Source: JAOUEA01 sp038249195
Lineage (GTDB): Bacteria > Actinomycetota > UBA4738 > HRBIN12
Length of the DNA stretch: 64,000 nucleotides
Assembly: GCA_038249195.1 (NCBI GenBank)
Contig: JBBRWM010000005.1
Coordinates: 204,472 to 268,471 of the forward strand
Direction of reading: 5' to 3'
Each line of letters begins with the position of its first letter. Within the stretch, counting starts at the first letter, position 1. The notes beneath the pieces were generated by a model. It saw nothing but the letters and a program-made list of their open reading frames with translations, ran no database searches and was not told the origin of the DNA. Of the stretch, positions 34,329-42,541 are shown in pieces. A program made the translations under genes and the position numbers.

Positions 34329-36113
34329 GTGCGGCAGATCGAGGACTACGCGCTGATCGGCGACCTGCAGACCGCCGCGCTCGTGAGCCGCGCGGGCTCC
34401 ATCGACTGGTGCTGTTTCCCACGGTTCGATTCCGCCGCCTGCTTCGCGGCCCTCCTTGGCACGAGCGACGCCGGCCGATGGCTCCTGGCGCCGGCGACCC
34501 ACGTGCGTCGTCACACCCGCCGGTACCGCCCCGACACCCTCATCCTCGAGTCGGTCTTCGAGACCGACGAGGGGACGATCCGCGTGATCGATCTCATGCC
34601 GCCCCGCGGGCACGCGCCCGACATCGTCCGCATCGTGGAGGGCCTGTCCGGGAGCGTCCCGATGCGTTCCGAGCTCGTCATCCGGTTCGACTACGGGCGC
34701 ATCCTTCCCTGGGTGCGGCGGGTCGACGACTCCTTGATCGCGATCGCCGGGCCCGACGCGCTGTGCCTACGATCGCCCGTGGCGACGCATGGCGAGGACA
34801 TGAAGACCGTTTCGGAGTTCGCCGTCGAGGCCGGCGATCGGCTGGGGTTCGTCCTGACGTGGTTCCCGTCCCACGAGTCGATGCCCCACGCTGTGGATCC
34901 GGAGCGAGCGCTGAGTGACACCGAGGACTATTGGCTCGATTGGGCGGCCACGCTCGCGAGCGACGGCGACTATCACGAGGAGGTGAACCGCTCGCTCATC
35001 GTGCTGAAGGCGATGACGTATGCCCCCACCGGAGGGTTGGTGGCGGCCCCCACCACGTCGCTGCCGGAGTGGATCGGCGGCGGGCGCAATTGGGACTACC
35101 GGTTCTGCTGGCTCCGCGACGCGACGCTCACCCTCGTTGCGATGTTGGAGGCAGGCTCACGCGAGGAGGCCGTGCGGTGGCGGGCGTGGCTGCTGCGCGC
35201 CGTGGCCGGCGATCCGGCCGACCTGCAGATCATGTACGGGATCGACGGCGGGCGGCGCCTCGACGAGGAGGAGCTGGGCTGGCTGGAGGGGTTCGAGGGC
35301 TCGACGCCGGTGCGGGCCGGCAACGCCGCCTGCGGCCAGCTTCAGCTCGACGTGTACGGAGAGGTGCTCGACGCGCTCTATCAAGCCCGTCGGCACGGGG
35401 CACCTCCCGACGACGACGCCTGGTCCCTGCAGCGCAAGCTGCTCGGCTGGCTGGAACAGGGATGGCGGCGGAAGGACACGGGCATCTGGGAAGTCCGCGG
35501 CCCCGCCCGGCATTTCACGCATTCCAAGGTGATGGCGTGGGTCGCGTTCGACCGCGCGGTCAAGGCCCACGACGAGTTCGAGCGCACGGGGCCGGCCGAT
35601 CGCTGGCGGGAGATCCGCGACGAGATCCATGCCGACGTGCTCGCGAACGCCTGGGACACCGACAGCCAGGCCTTCACGCAGTCCTACGGTTCGCAGGACC
35701 TGGACGCGAGCGTGTTGCTCATGCCGCACGTGGGCTTCATCGACGCGAATGATCCGCGATTCCTGTCCACCGTGAAGGCCGTCCGGCGCGAGCTGACGAA
35801 GGACGGGCTCGTGCTCCGGTACCGTTCGCGCCGCGACGGCGCCGTCGACGGGTTGTCCGACCCGGAGGGGATCTTCTTGCCGTGCTCCTTCTGGCTCGCC
35901 GACGTGCTCGCGATGCAGGGCGATATCGAAGGCGCGCGCGAGCTGTTCGAACGCTTGCTCGACCTGCGCAACGACGTGGGACTCCTCTCGGAGGAGTTCG
36001 ACGCGGGATCCGGCCGGCTGTTGGGCAATTTCCCGCAGGCGTTCACGCACCTGTCCCTCATCAACACGGCCTTCGTCCTGAAGGAGGGCCGCGCCATGCG
36101 TCAGGCGGGGTGA
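34329..36113 (+). CDS. Glycoside hydrolase family 15 protein, paralogue 1
   Basis: A 594-aa glucoamylase/trehalase-type enzyme. An N-terminal beta-sandwich domain (IEDYALIGDLQTAALVSRAG, SIDWCCFPRFDS) is followed by an (alpha/alpha)6 barrel with RNWDYRFCWLRDATLT, the aromatic and acidic segment containing the catalytic Glu (LEGFEGSTPVRAGN nearby), and the C-terminal GNFPQAFTHLSLINTA with a second conserved region. The length is typical. In actinobacteria many of these are trehalases. A GTG start at 34329 follows gtaatctgctccgc, which could be a -10 element of a leaderless transcript. A diverged paralogue lies at 39903. Confidence 0.9.
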   Translation: MRQIEDYALIGDLQTAALVSRAGSIDWCCFPRFDSAACFAALLGTSDAGRWLLAPATHVRRHTRRYRPDTLILESVFETDEGTIRVIDLMPPRGHAPDIVRIVEGLSGSVPMRSELVIRFDYGRILPWVRRVDDSLIAIAGPDALCLRSPVATHGEDMKTVSEFAVEAGDRLGFVLTWFPSHESMPHAVDPERALSDTEDYWLDWAATLASDGDYHEEVNRSLIVLKAMTYAPTGGLVAAPTTSLPEWIGGGRNWDYRFCWLRDATLTLVAMLEAGSREEAVRWRAWLLRAVAGDPADLQIMYGIDGGRRLDEEELGWLEGFEGSTPVRAGNAACGQLQLDVYGEVLDALYQARRHGAPPDDDAWSLQRKLLGWLEQGWRRKDTGIWEVRGPARHFTHSKVMAWVAFDRAVKAHDEFERTGPADRWREIRDEIHADVLANAWDTDSQAFTQSYGSQDLDASVLLMPHVGFIDANDPRFLSTVKAVRRELTKDGLVLRYRSRRDGAVDGLSDPEGIFLPCSFWLADVLAMQGDIEGARELFERLLDLRNDVGLLSEEFDAGSGRLLGNFPQAFTHLSLINTAFVLKEGRAMRQAG

Positions 36114-36352
36114 GGCCACTCGTGGGCTCGCCGGAAAGGGCACGGCGTCGCCCGGGTCGATCTGGCGATCCGGAAGGCGACCGGCGATCGTCGTGGGGCA
36201 GCGGGTCGCGAGCGGATCTCGAGCTCCCCGTCGAGGGCCGAGAGCCGGTCCGCCATGCCCTGGAGCCCGGTGCCCTCACGCGTGGCGGCCGGGTCGAACC
36301 CCACGCCGTCGTCGGTGACGTCGAACCCGAGGTGCCCATCGGCCTCCCACAC
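36101..36352 (-). pseudogene. Remnant of a sensor histidine kinase (HATPase_c end)
   Basis: On the minus strand the frame reads LGFDVTDDGVGFDPAATREG followed by TGLQGMADRLSALDGELEIR. This is the N2/F/G region of a NarL/LiaS-type histidine-kinase ATP-binding domain (DDGxGFD..., GLxxMxxRLxxLxGxLxI). The DHp domain, sensor and N-terminal half are missing, and the last strands degrade to low-complexity sequence. No response regulator is next to it. It is about 70 recognisable codons. Confidence 0.7.
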
Positions 36353-36599
36353 GGGGATCTCGGGGCAGGTCGCGGGCCCGGCAGCATAGGCCGGATCGCG
36401 CGAGGGATCGGGGATGCGGGGATCAAACCTCGGGTCATGTACGTGGCCGGCGACAACCGGGCCGTGGTCGTCAGCGACGACAATGCTCGGACGATGGAGT
36501 TGATGAGCTCCTACAGCGTTGCCCGGATCAAGGATCCATGGCGACGGGGCCCGCTCCGCGTCGAGACAACCACGCCAGGCGTTCGCCCCCGCGCAAAGC
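36353..36599. other. Stretch without an assigned gene
   Basis: Nothing recognised with confidence. On the plus strand one frame near 36435-36545 reads YVAGDNRAVVVSDDNARTME and MSSYSVARIKDPW, which looks protein-like, but no family could be named and the frame has no clear start. It may be one more eroded fragment, because it lies between a kinase remnant and an isolated mobile-element-type gene. Confidence 0.3.
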
Positions 36600-37154
36600 C
36601 TACCCGTCGGGGGTCGTGCGCCCGTACTGATCCGGGATGCTTCCCCAACCCCACGTGACGACAGGACCCTTCGGACGCACGCCGTACACGTCCTCCGGGT
36701 CGACTCCGACCTCGATCACCGTGCACCGGTGTGTCCAGCCATCTCCGAAGTCGAATTCGTACTCGAAGACCTCCCCCTCCTCCCGCCGCGCGAGCTTGCT
36801 CCGCGCGGCGTCACGATACGGAAGCTCGTCGTCCGGGATCCCGATCCCGACGCCATCGGCCATCCGAAAGGCGTACAGATGTCCCAGATCCCACCGTGCG
36901 AACGCGGCGTTGATCGTCTCGGCGAGCTGCCGGAACGTGTGCTGGGGCGAGATCAACACGTCGCGCCCCGGAGGTGGGTCGCACACGATACCGCGGCCAT
37001 GCGGGAGCTCGATCCTGATGACGTACCAACCGTCGAGTCGTCCCGAAGGCCCGGGCTTCGGAAGCGTGATCCTCTCCAGCCGCTCCGCGAGGAGCGACAT
37101 CGTCTCCGGATCCTTGGCCTCCACCAGGCGCAAGATCCGCTCGCGATCGTCCAC
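36600..37154 (-). CDS. Plasmid pRiA4b ORF-3 family protein
   Basis: A 184-aa protein with the family signature TFRQLAETINAAFARWDLGH followed by LYAFRM, and the C-terminal FDFGDGWTHRCTVIEVG. It was first described on a plasmid and as a passenger of IS1096-like elements. Its function is not established. A GTG start at 37154 follows a G-rich stretch (ggggggtgg). No transposase or inverted repeats were seen around it, so it is an isolated copy. Confidence 0.85.
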   Translation of the reverse strand: MDDRERILRLVEAKDPETMSLLAERLERITLPKPGPSGRLDGWYVIRIELPHGRGIVCDPPPGRDVLISPQHTFRQLAETINAAFARWDLGHLYAFRMADGVGIGIPDDELPYRDAARSKLARREEGEVFEYEFDFGDGWTHRCTVIEVGVDPEDVYGVRPKGPVVTWGWGSIPDQYGRTTPDG

Positions 37155-37397
37155 GTGCCGCCACCCCCCGATCCGCGACGCGAAAGGCGCATCCTAAGCA
37201 CGGAACCCGTAGTCGCGCCATCCGAGGCGGCGGAGGATCGGCGGTGGTGCGAGCAACGTCACCGCGCGGCGACCGGACCCAACTGCTGAGCGAGGGGTTC
37301 CGCGAGGAGGGCGATCGCTACGAGATCACCGTCGGTGGGGGAGAGTGCCAAGCCTACGTCTCCTTGGGTGATCGTCCGCCACGTTGGCCCTCTATCG

Positions 37398-38048
37398 CTA
37401 GGTGGTGACGCCGAGGTCCTGGCCGATCAGGCTCGTGAGCGTCGCCTCACCGAGACCGCCCACCCAGATGTCGGCGATCGCTCCGCCCGGCCGCACGAAG
37501 ATCGTGGTGGGCATCCCCGTTGTGCCGGCCGCGCGGAAGAAGGCCCCTGAGGCGTCGATCCCGGCCGGGTAGGTGATACCCGTTCGCTGGGCGAGCGCGA
37601 TGCTGGCCGCCGTGCTATCGCTCTGCGAGACGCCGAGGAAGCGCACTCGATCGCCGAGGGCCTGATGGACCTTCTCGAACTCGGGCATCTCGCCTACACA
37701 GTTCGGGCACCAGGACGCGAAGAAGTTGATGACGAGCGGCTTGTCGGAGAGGGTGGCATAGTCGATCGTACCGCTGCCCTCGAGGGTTGGGAGCTCGAGC
37801 CGTTCGAGGGTGCCGCCTCTGCGGATCGTTCCCGCGTACGCAACCTCCTGGGACGAGTCGCGGCGGATGTCTCGGGTCAGGACGAGCCCGATCGCGCCCA
37901 CCAGGACAACCACCGTCTCCAGCACGCCAAACCGCCGCAGCCCGGCACCGGCGCGATCCCGCCGCCGCTGTCGCTTCCGCTCCGCCGCGGCCTTGGCGCG
38001 ACGTTCGGTCTTGCGCGCCCTCGCTCCGTCATCTCGTCCTATCGACAT
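37398..38048 (-). CDS. TlpA-like thioredoxin-fold thiol:disulfide protein
   Basis: A 216-aa membrane-anchored protein. A very basic N-terminus (KTERRAKAAAERKRQRRRDR) precedes one membrane helix (VLETVVVLVGAIGLVLTRD). The outside domain contains the redox motif FFASWCPNCVGEMPEFEKV (CxxC), and the cis-Pro loop is GTTGMPTTIFVRPGG. It may reduce or isomerise disulfides outside the membrane, for example in cytochrome maturation, although no such genes are next to it. It is divergent from the DUF3179 lipoprotein, whose start is about 90 bases away. Confidence 0.88.
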   Translation of the reverse strand: MSIGRDDGARARKTERRAKAAAERKRQRRRDRAGAGLRRFGVLETVVVLVGAIGLVLTRDIRRDSSQEVAYAGTIRRGGTLERLELPTLEGSGTIDYATLSDKPLVINFFASWCPNCVGEMPEFEKVHQALGDRVRFLGVSQSDSTAASIALAQRTGITYPAGIDASGAFFRAAGTTGMPTTIFVRPGGAIADIWVGGLGEATLTSLIGQDLGVTT

Positions 38049-38140
38049 AGGGACGCCGTGGATGCCCCAACGATTCCTTGATGTTGGGGAATCCCAGGGG
38101 GCGCACGCGCGTCCACCTTTGATAGAGATTGGAGGCGCCG

Positions 38141-39211
38141 GTGGGAGTGCATGGATCGACCCCTGGCATCCGCGGCCGGACGGTGGGGCTGGCTGTAACG
38201 CTCGCGCTCATGGCCGCGGCTTGCACGCATTCGACGGCGCCGCCGGACTCGAGCTCGAGCCGTGCCTCGCAACAGGAACCCGGTCCGATCGCGCCCTCAC
38301 CGCTGGTCGAAGCGGACCAGATCGTCTCTGGCGGCGTGCCCCCCGATGGCATCCCGCCGATCGACGACCCCACATTCGTCCTTGCGACCGGTGCTCCGAA
38401 GTTGGCCCCCCAAGAGCCCGTCATCGCGGTCGAGATCAACGGGGTGTCGAAGGCCTACCCGGTGCGGATCATGACCTGGCACGAGGTCGTGAACGACGAG
38501 TTCGCCGGGGCGCCGGTCCTCGTCACGTATTGCCCGCTGTGCAACACCCGCATCGCGTTCCTGCGCCCGAGGATCGAGGGCGAAGTTCTCGACTTCGGCA
38601 CCAGCGGCAAGCTCTACGACTCCAACCTCGTCATGTACGACCGCCAGACCATGTCGTATTGGCCGCAGGCGTTGGGCGTGGCGATCACCGGACCGCTCAC
38701 CGGCACCAAGCTCACCTTCGCTCCAGCGCGATTGCTCGCGTGGTCGGACTGGCGGGCGGCGAACCCCCAGGGTCTCGTCCTTTCCGCGAATACGGGGTTC
38801 GCGCGCGCCTACGGCACGAACCCGTACGTCGGGTACGAGAACGCCCGGTTCCCGTTCCTGTTCAACGGTGACCTGGATCCCAGGCTCCCGGCGACGGAGC
38901 ACGTGCTCGGCGCGCCCGGGATCCGGCCGATCGCATTCTCATACTCGGCGCTGTCAAGACGCGCCGCCGCGGGCGAATCGTCGACGAACAGACGGGGCAC
39001 GACGTGGACGATAGACGGGCGGGGTGTGTCGGGTCCGCTCGCGGGGTCGAGGCTTCGCGCCGCGTTGGCGATCGACAGCTTCTGGTTCGATTGGGCGGCG
39101 TTCCATCCAGATACGACGGTATACGGTGCGCCGGATCGGCTGGGTCGCTCCCCCAGGGTCAACAGGTCAACCCGCCACTCGATCGGTCGTCCCGGAGCCC
39201 TCGATGCGTAG
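38141..39211 (+). CDS. DUF3179 domain lipoprotein
   Basis: A 356-aa exported lipoprotein; the signal peptide ends at the lipobox ALMAAAC. The DUF3179 domain is shown by AYPVRIMTWHEVVNDEFAG, VTYCPLCNTRIAF and FGTSGKLYDSNLVMYDRQT. The conserved Cys-x2-Cys and nearby residues suggest a metal or redox site, but the function of the family is unknown. GTG 38141 has GGAGG five bases upstream and was preferred to TTG 38129. Its 3' end overlaps the convergent epimerase gene by 45 bases. Confidence 0.87.
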   Translation: MGVHGSTPGIRGRTVGLAVTLALMAAACTHSTAPPDSSSSRASQQEPGPIAPSPLVEADQIVSGGVPPDGIPPIDDPTFVLATGAPKLAPQEPVIAVEINGVSKAYPVRIMTWHEVVNDEFAGAPVLVTYCPLCNTRIAFLRPRIEGEVLDFGTSGKLYDSNLVMYDRQTMSYWPQALGVAITGPLTGTKLTFAPARLLAWSDWRAANPQGLVLSANTGFARAYGTNPYVGYENARFPFLFNGDLDPRLPATEHVLGAPGIRPIAFSYSALSRRAAAGESSTNRRGTTWTIDGRGVSGPLAGSRLRAALAIDSFWFDWAAFHPDTTVYGAPDRLGRSPRVNRSTRHSIGRPGALDA

Positions 39212-39910
39212 AACGGTTCCTCGATCGAAGACCGGAGCGACGGTGTGCCCGAGGGCCGAATACACGTGGGGCGGGACCGAGATATCGGCCAGGTACAGCT
39301 CACCGACGAGTGCGGCGCCGAGTCGCAGGCCGATCTTGGGCATGGCGAGCGTTAGCGTCGATGTCGCGTGAACGCACGGGTCGCCGATGCGTCCAGATGA
39401 CGTGTCGAGCCCGCTGGGGACATCGAGCGAGCAGACCGGGGCGGCTTGTACCGCCGTCCACGAGATGAGCTCGGCCGCCAGCCCCCGGGGGTCGCCCGAC
39501 AACGCGTACCCGATGAGCGCATCGATCACGACGTCGGCGTCGACCGGCTCGCTGGCGACAGGAACCCCCATGCGCCGGAGCGTTTCGAGCTGGCGCCTCG
39601 GTACCTCTCCCAACTCGCCGGCAGTTGTCGACGGAACCACGGTTACGGCAACGCCGCGGACGGCGAGGTGCCGCGCCGCCACCATCCCGCCACCCCCGTT
39701 GCCCCCGCTTCCCACGAGCACTGTCACGTCGGCCGGCGCGAACCGCCAGAGCACGAGCTCCGCCAGGTTCGCGCCCGCGTTCTCCATCATCTGGATCAGC
39801 CCGATACCCAGATCTTCCACCATGATGCGATCGACCTCACGCATCTCGTCGGTGCTCAGCCAGGCCAGCTCACGAGCGTCGACAACAGGGACGCGCGGGC
39901 GCTCACTCAT
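39167..39910 (-). CDS. nnrE: NAD(P)H-hydrate epimerase (YjeF N-terminal domain)
   Basis: Repairs damaged NAD(P)HX by epimerisation; 247 aa. The features are VLVGSGGNGGGGMVAARHLA (phosphate-binding loop), VDADVVIDALIGYALSGDPR with the catalytic Asp, and VCSLDVPSGLDTSSGRIGDP. There is no ADP-dependent dehydratase domain, so this is the epimerase-only form. The ATG at 39910 overlaps the stop of the upstream GH15 gene by eight bases, suggesting one operon. Confidence 0.88.
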   Translation of the reverse strand: MSERPRVPVVDARELAWLSTDEMREVDRIMVEDLGIGLIQMMENAGANLAELVLWRFAPADVTVLVGSGGNGGGGMVAARHLAVRGVAVTVVPSTTAGELGEVPRRQLETLRRMGVPVASEPVDADVVIDALIGYALSGDPRGLAAELISWTAVQAAPVCSLDVPSGLDTSSGRIGDPCVHATSTLTLAMPKIGLRLGAALVGELYLADISVPPHVYSALGHTVAPVFDRGTVLRIEGSGTTDRVAG

Positions 39911-41801
39911 GGCCGAGGGAACCTTCGGCGCGTTCCGCTCGCGCGATCGCCACCGCCGCGTTGACCAGGCCGATGTGGCTGAATGCCTGAGGGAAGTTGC
40001 CGAGGAGTTCGCCGGTGTTGGGCTCCACCTCCTCGGCCAACAGTCCAACGTCGTTGGCGTAACCGATCGCACGCTCGAACGTCGCCCGAGCATCCGCGAG
40101 GCGACCCGCCATGGCCTGCGCTTGGGCGAGCCAGAACGTGCACAGGAGGAAGCTGCCTTCCTCGCCATCCAGGCCGTCACGGCTCCGATAGCGCACGACG
40201 AGCCCTCGCTCGTCGGTGAGTCGTTCGCCGATGGCATCGATCGTGGCGAGCATGCGGGGATCGGTCGCCGAGATGAACCCCACGATCGGCATCATGAGCA
40301 CAGAGGCGTCGAGGTCGCTCGAACCGAGAGACTGAGTGAAGGCGCCCGCGCTGTTACTCCATCCTTCGTCGAGGATCGCGGTGCGGATCTCGGATCGAGC
40401 GCGTCGCCAGTCGTCGACGCGGTCGGTCGCGCCGAGGCCGTCTGCCAGCGCGATCGCGCGATCCACCGCGACCCAGCACATGAGTTTGGAATACAGGAAT
40501 GGGCGGCGACCGCCGCGCACCTCCCAGATGCCTTCGTCGTCTTCGCGCCACCGCTCGGCCGCGGCGTCCGCGACGTCGGCAAGGAAGTGTCTCGTGAGGT
40601 CATCGAACTCGTCGAACTCCTCCCGGAAGACGGCAGCGGCATCGAGCAACTCGCCGTACACGTCCAGCTGGAGTTGATCCCAGGCACCGTTGCCGATCCG
40701 GACCGGCGAGCTGCCCCGATACCCGCGCAGGTGGGGGAGCTCGCGTTCGGAAAGATCATGTTCGCCACCGATCCCGAACATGATCTGCAGGCCGGACCCC
40801 TCGTGCAGGCTTTCGGCAGCCGAGCCGGCCATCCACGAGAAGAAGTGATGTGCCTCCGCCGGACACGCGGTCTTGCTCAATGCCTGGATCGTGAAGCTCG
40901 CGTCACGAACCCAGGCGTATCGGTAGTCCCAGTTCCTGACGCCGCCGACCGTCTCGGGCAGCGACGTTGTCGGGGCGGCGACCATCGCCCCGGTTGGACG
41001 GAAGGTCAGCGCTTGCAACACTCGGCCGCTGTGCATCACGAGCTCGCGCCACGGGCCGTCGTATCCATCATGGGCCCGGGACCAAGCGGCCCATATGTCG
41101 ATGGTCTGGTCGATCAGCTGCTCGGCGTCGGCCTCATCGAACGACCGGGGCGCGGGCTCCCAACTCTGTGCGTGGTTGAGGGCGAACGTCAAACGCTCGC
41201 CCACTCGGAGTTCGACCTCTGCCTTCGCCGTCGACCCCTCGACATCGAAGGGAACCCGGCCAGAGAGAACCAGCACGCTCGCGCCGCCGCGAGCGATGAG
41301 CCCGCCGTCGATCGTGCGGAGTAGTGGCGAGATGAGACCGTATTCGGGCCGCGGAGCGTACTCGACGCCGATGCGCACACCCCCCTGGGTGCAGACCACC
41401 CGGCGGATGAGCGCACCCGGTGCCACACCGCCGACCTCATGAGTGCCGTCGACGCTAGCGCCGACCGCGTACGCGTCTTCCAGCGTGATGGTGCCCGATA
41501 CGGTGCTGAACGTGGTCTCAAGGACCATCGTGCCGTCCAGGTAACGGCGTTGCACTTCTGCCGTTTCGGTTGGCGCGATCGTCCAGTGACCGGCTCGCTC
41601 GTCCAGCAACCGACAGAACACGGGCGCCGCGTCGAAGCGGTCGAAGCACAGCCAGTCGATCGATCCGGCCTTGGATACCAGGGCCGATCCGTGGGAATCG
41701 GAGAGCAGGCCGTAGTCGGCGATCGGAGTGCTCAAGTGGTCATCAGCCGTGCCCGGCCCCGACGTGTCGGGTGCTGCCACCCTCCGGATCGCGCGTGTCA
41801 T
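39903..41801 (-). CDS. Glycoside hydrolase family 15 protein, paralogue 2
   Basis: A 632-aa glucoamylase/trehalase-type enzyme. The N-terminal domain has IADYGLLSDSHGSALVSKAG and SIDWLCFDRFDA. The barrel has VRNWDYRYAWVRDASFTIQA, GYRGSSPVRIGNGAWDQLQL and the C-terminal GNFPQAFSHIGLVNAA. The general acid and base Glu residues should lie in the WVRDASF and EVEPNTGELLGN regions by comparison with the family. It is clearly related to the enzyme at 34329 but much diverged, so the duplication is old or the two came separately. Trehalase is the likeliest activity. Confidence 0.9.
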   Translation of the reverse strand: MTRAIRRVAAPDTSGPGTADDHLSTPIADYGLLSDSHGSALVSKAGSIDWLCFDRFDAAPVFCRLLDERAGHWTIAPTETAEVQRRYLDGTMVLETTFSTVSGTITLEDAYAVGASVDGTHEVGGVAPGALIRRVVCTQGGVRIGVEYAPRPEYGLISPLLRTIDGGLIARGGASVLVLSGRVPFDVEGSTAKAEVELRVGERLTFALNHAQSWEPAPRSFDEADAEQLIDQTIDIWAAWSRAHDGYDGPWRELVMHSGRVLQALTFRPTGAMVAAPTTSLPETVGGVRNWDYRYAWVRDASFTIQALSKTACPAEAHHFFSWMAGSAAESLHEGSGLQIMFGIGGEHDLSERELPHLRGYRGSSPVRIGNGAWDQLQLDVYGELLDAAAVFREEFDEFDDLTRHFLADVADAAAERWREDDEGIWEVRGGRRPFLYSKLMCWVAVDRAIALADGLGATDRVDDWRRARSEIRTAILDEGWSNSAGAFTQSLGSSDLDASVLMMPIVGFISATDPRMLATIDAIGERLTDERGLVVRYRSRDGLDGEEGSFLLCTFWLAQAQAMAGRLADARATFERAIGYANDVGLLAEEVEPNTGELLGNFPQAFSHIGLVNAAVAIARAERAEGSLGHE

Positions 41802-42058
41802 CGACCGTTAGCCTCTCTCATCCCTCACACCCCGGCAGTCTCACGAAAGAGGTTCCCGTTACGCTCGGCCGTATGCCGAAGCTGATCCTGGGTAGCCCGA
41901 CGCCGATCATCGCGGTGGGTCTGGCGACGACTAAGACGGGTCGTCTGAGCGCTCGTTCCCTGACGCCCGGGACCTTCCCAGGGAATACGAGTGAGGGTTC
42001 AGGCGTCCGAGTGTTGAGGCGAGATGTCCTGGCCTCGTTCACGAGAACGGGAGACGCG

Positions 42059-42541
42059 ATGGTGACGTTCCAGACAGGCCCCGCATTGTTCAGCGGCTTC
42101 GTGGCAACCGTCGCGATGACGATGGTGATGATGGCGGGCCGGGCGATGGGGATGACGACGATGGACATGCCGCTCATCCTCGGTGGCATGGTCACGGCGG
42201 ACGGATCAAGAGCGCGGCGCCTCGGGCTGGCCATCCACGTCGTGATGATGGGGACCGTCGCCTTCGGGGTTGTCTATGCAGCTCTGTTCACTTTGCTCGA
42301 CTCCGACGCCGCGCTGACTGGCGTGGCGATCGGCCTCGTCCACGGTCTTCTATTCGGCCTCATGGTGCTCCCGATGATGCCGGCGATCCACCCACGGATG
42401 AAGGCCTCAGCCGATGGGTTCCACCTCGATCCCCCGAGAATCATGGGCGCCACCTACGGTCGAGGTACGGGGATAGGTCTTCTCCTCGCGCACGCAACCT
42501 ACGGCCTGGTCATAGCACTGGTGTATGGAGCCATCACGTGA
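42059..42541 (+). CDS. Small polytopic membrane protein, first gene of the radical SAM locus
   Basis: A 160-aa protein with about four hydrophobic segments, very rich in Met and Gly (FVATVAMTMVMMAGRAMGMT; GLVHGLLFGLMVLPMMPAIH). The family is not recognised. The ATG at 42059 has GGGAG five bases upstream. Its stop overlaps the GTG of the radical SAM gene (GTGA), so the two are translated together and it probably serves the same pathway in the membrane. About 240 bases upstream contain no gene but hold GGGAAT with CGTC about 17 bases further on, a weak ECF-type promoter candidate. Confidence 0.72.
   Translation: MVTFQTGPALFSGFVATVAMTMVMMAGRAMGMTTMDMPLILGGMVTADGSRARRLGLAIHVVMMGTVAFGVVYAALFTLLDSDAALTGVAIGLVHGLLFGLMVLPMMPAIHPRMKASADGFHLDPPRIMGATYGRGTGIGLLLAHATYGLVIALVYGAIT

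Noticed and set aside
37244..37408. A 54-codon plus-strand frame (SEGFREEGDRYEITVGGGEC)
   Set aside because: Protein-like, but it has no recognised family, a weak start and a position between two minus-strand genes; possibly another remnant.
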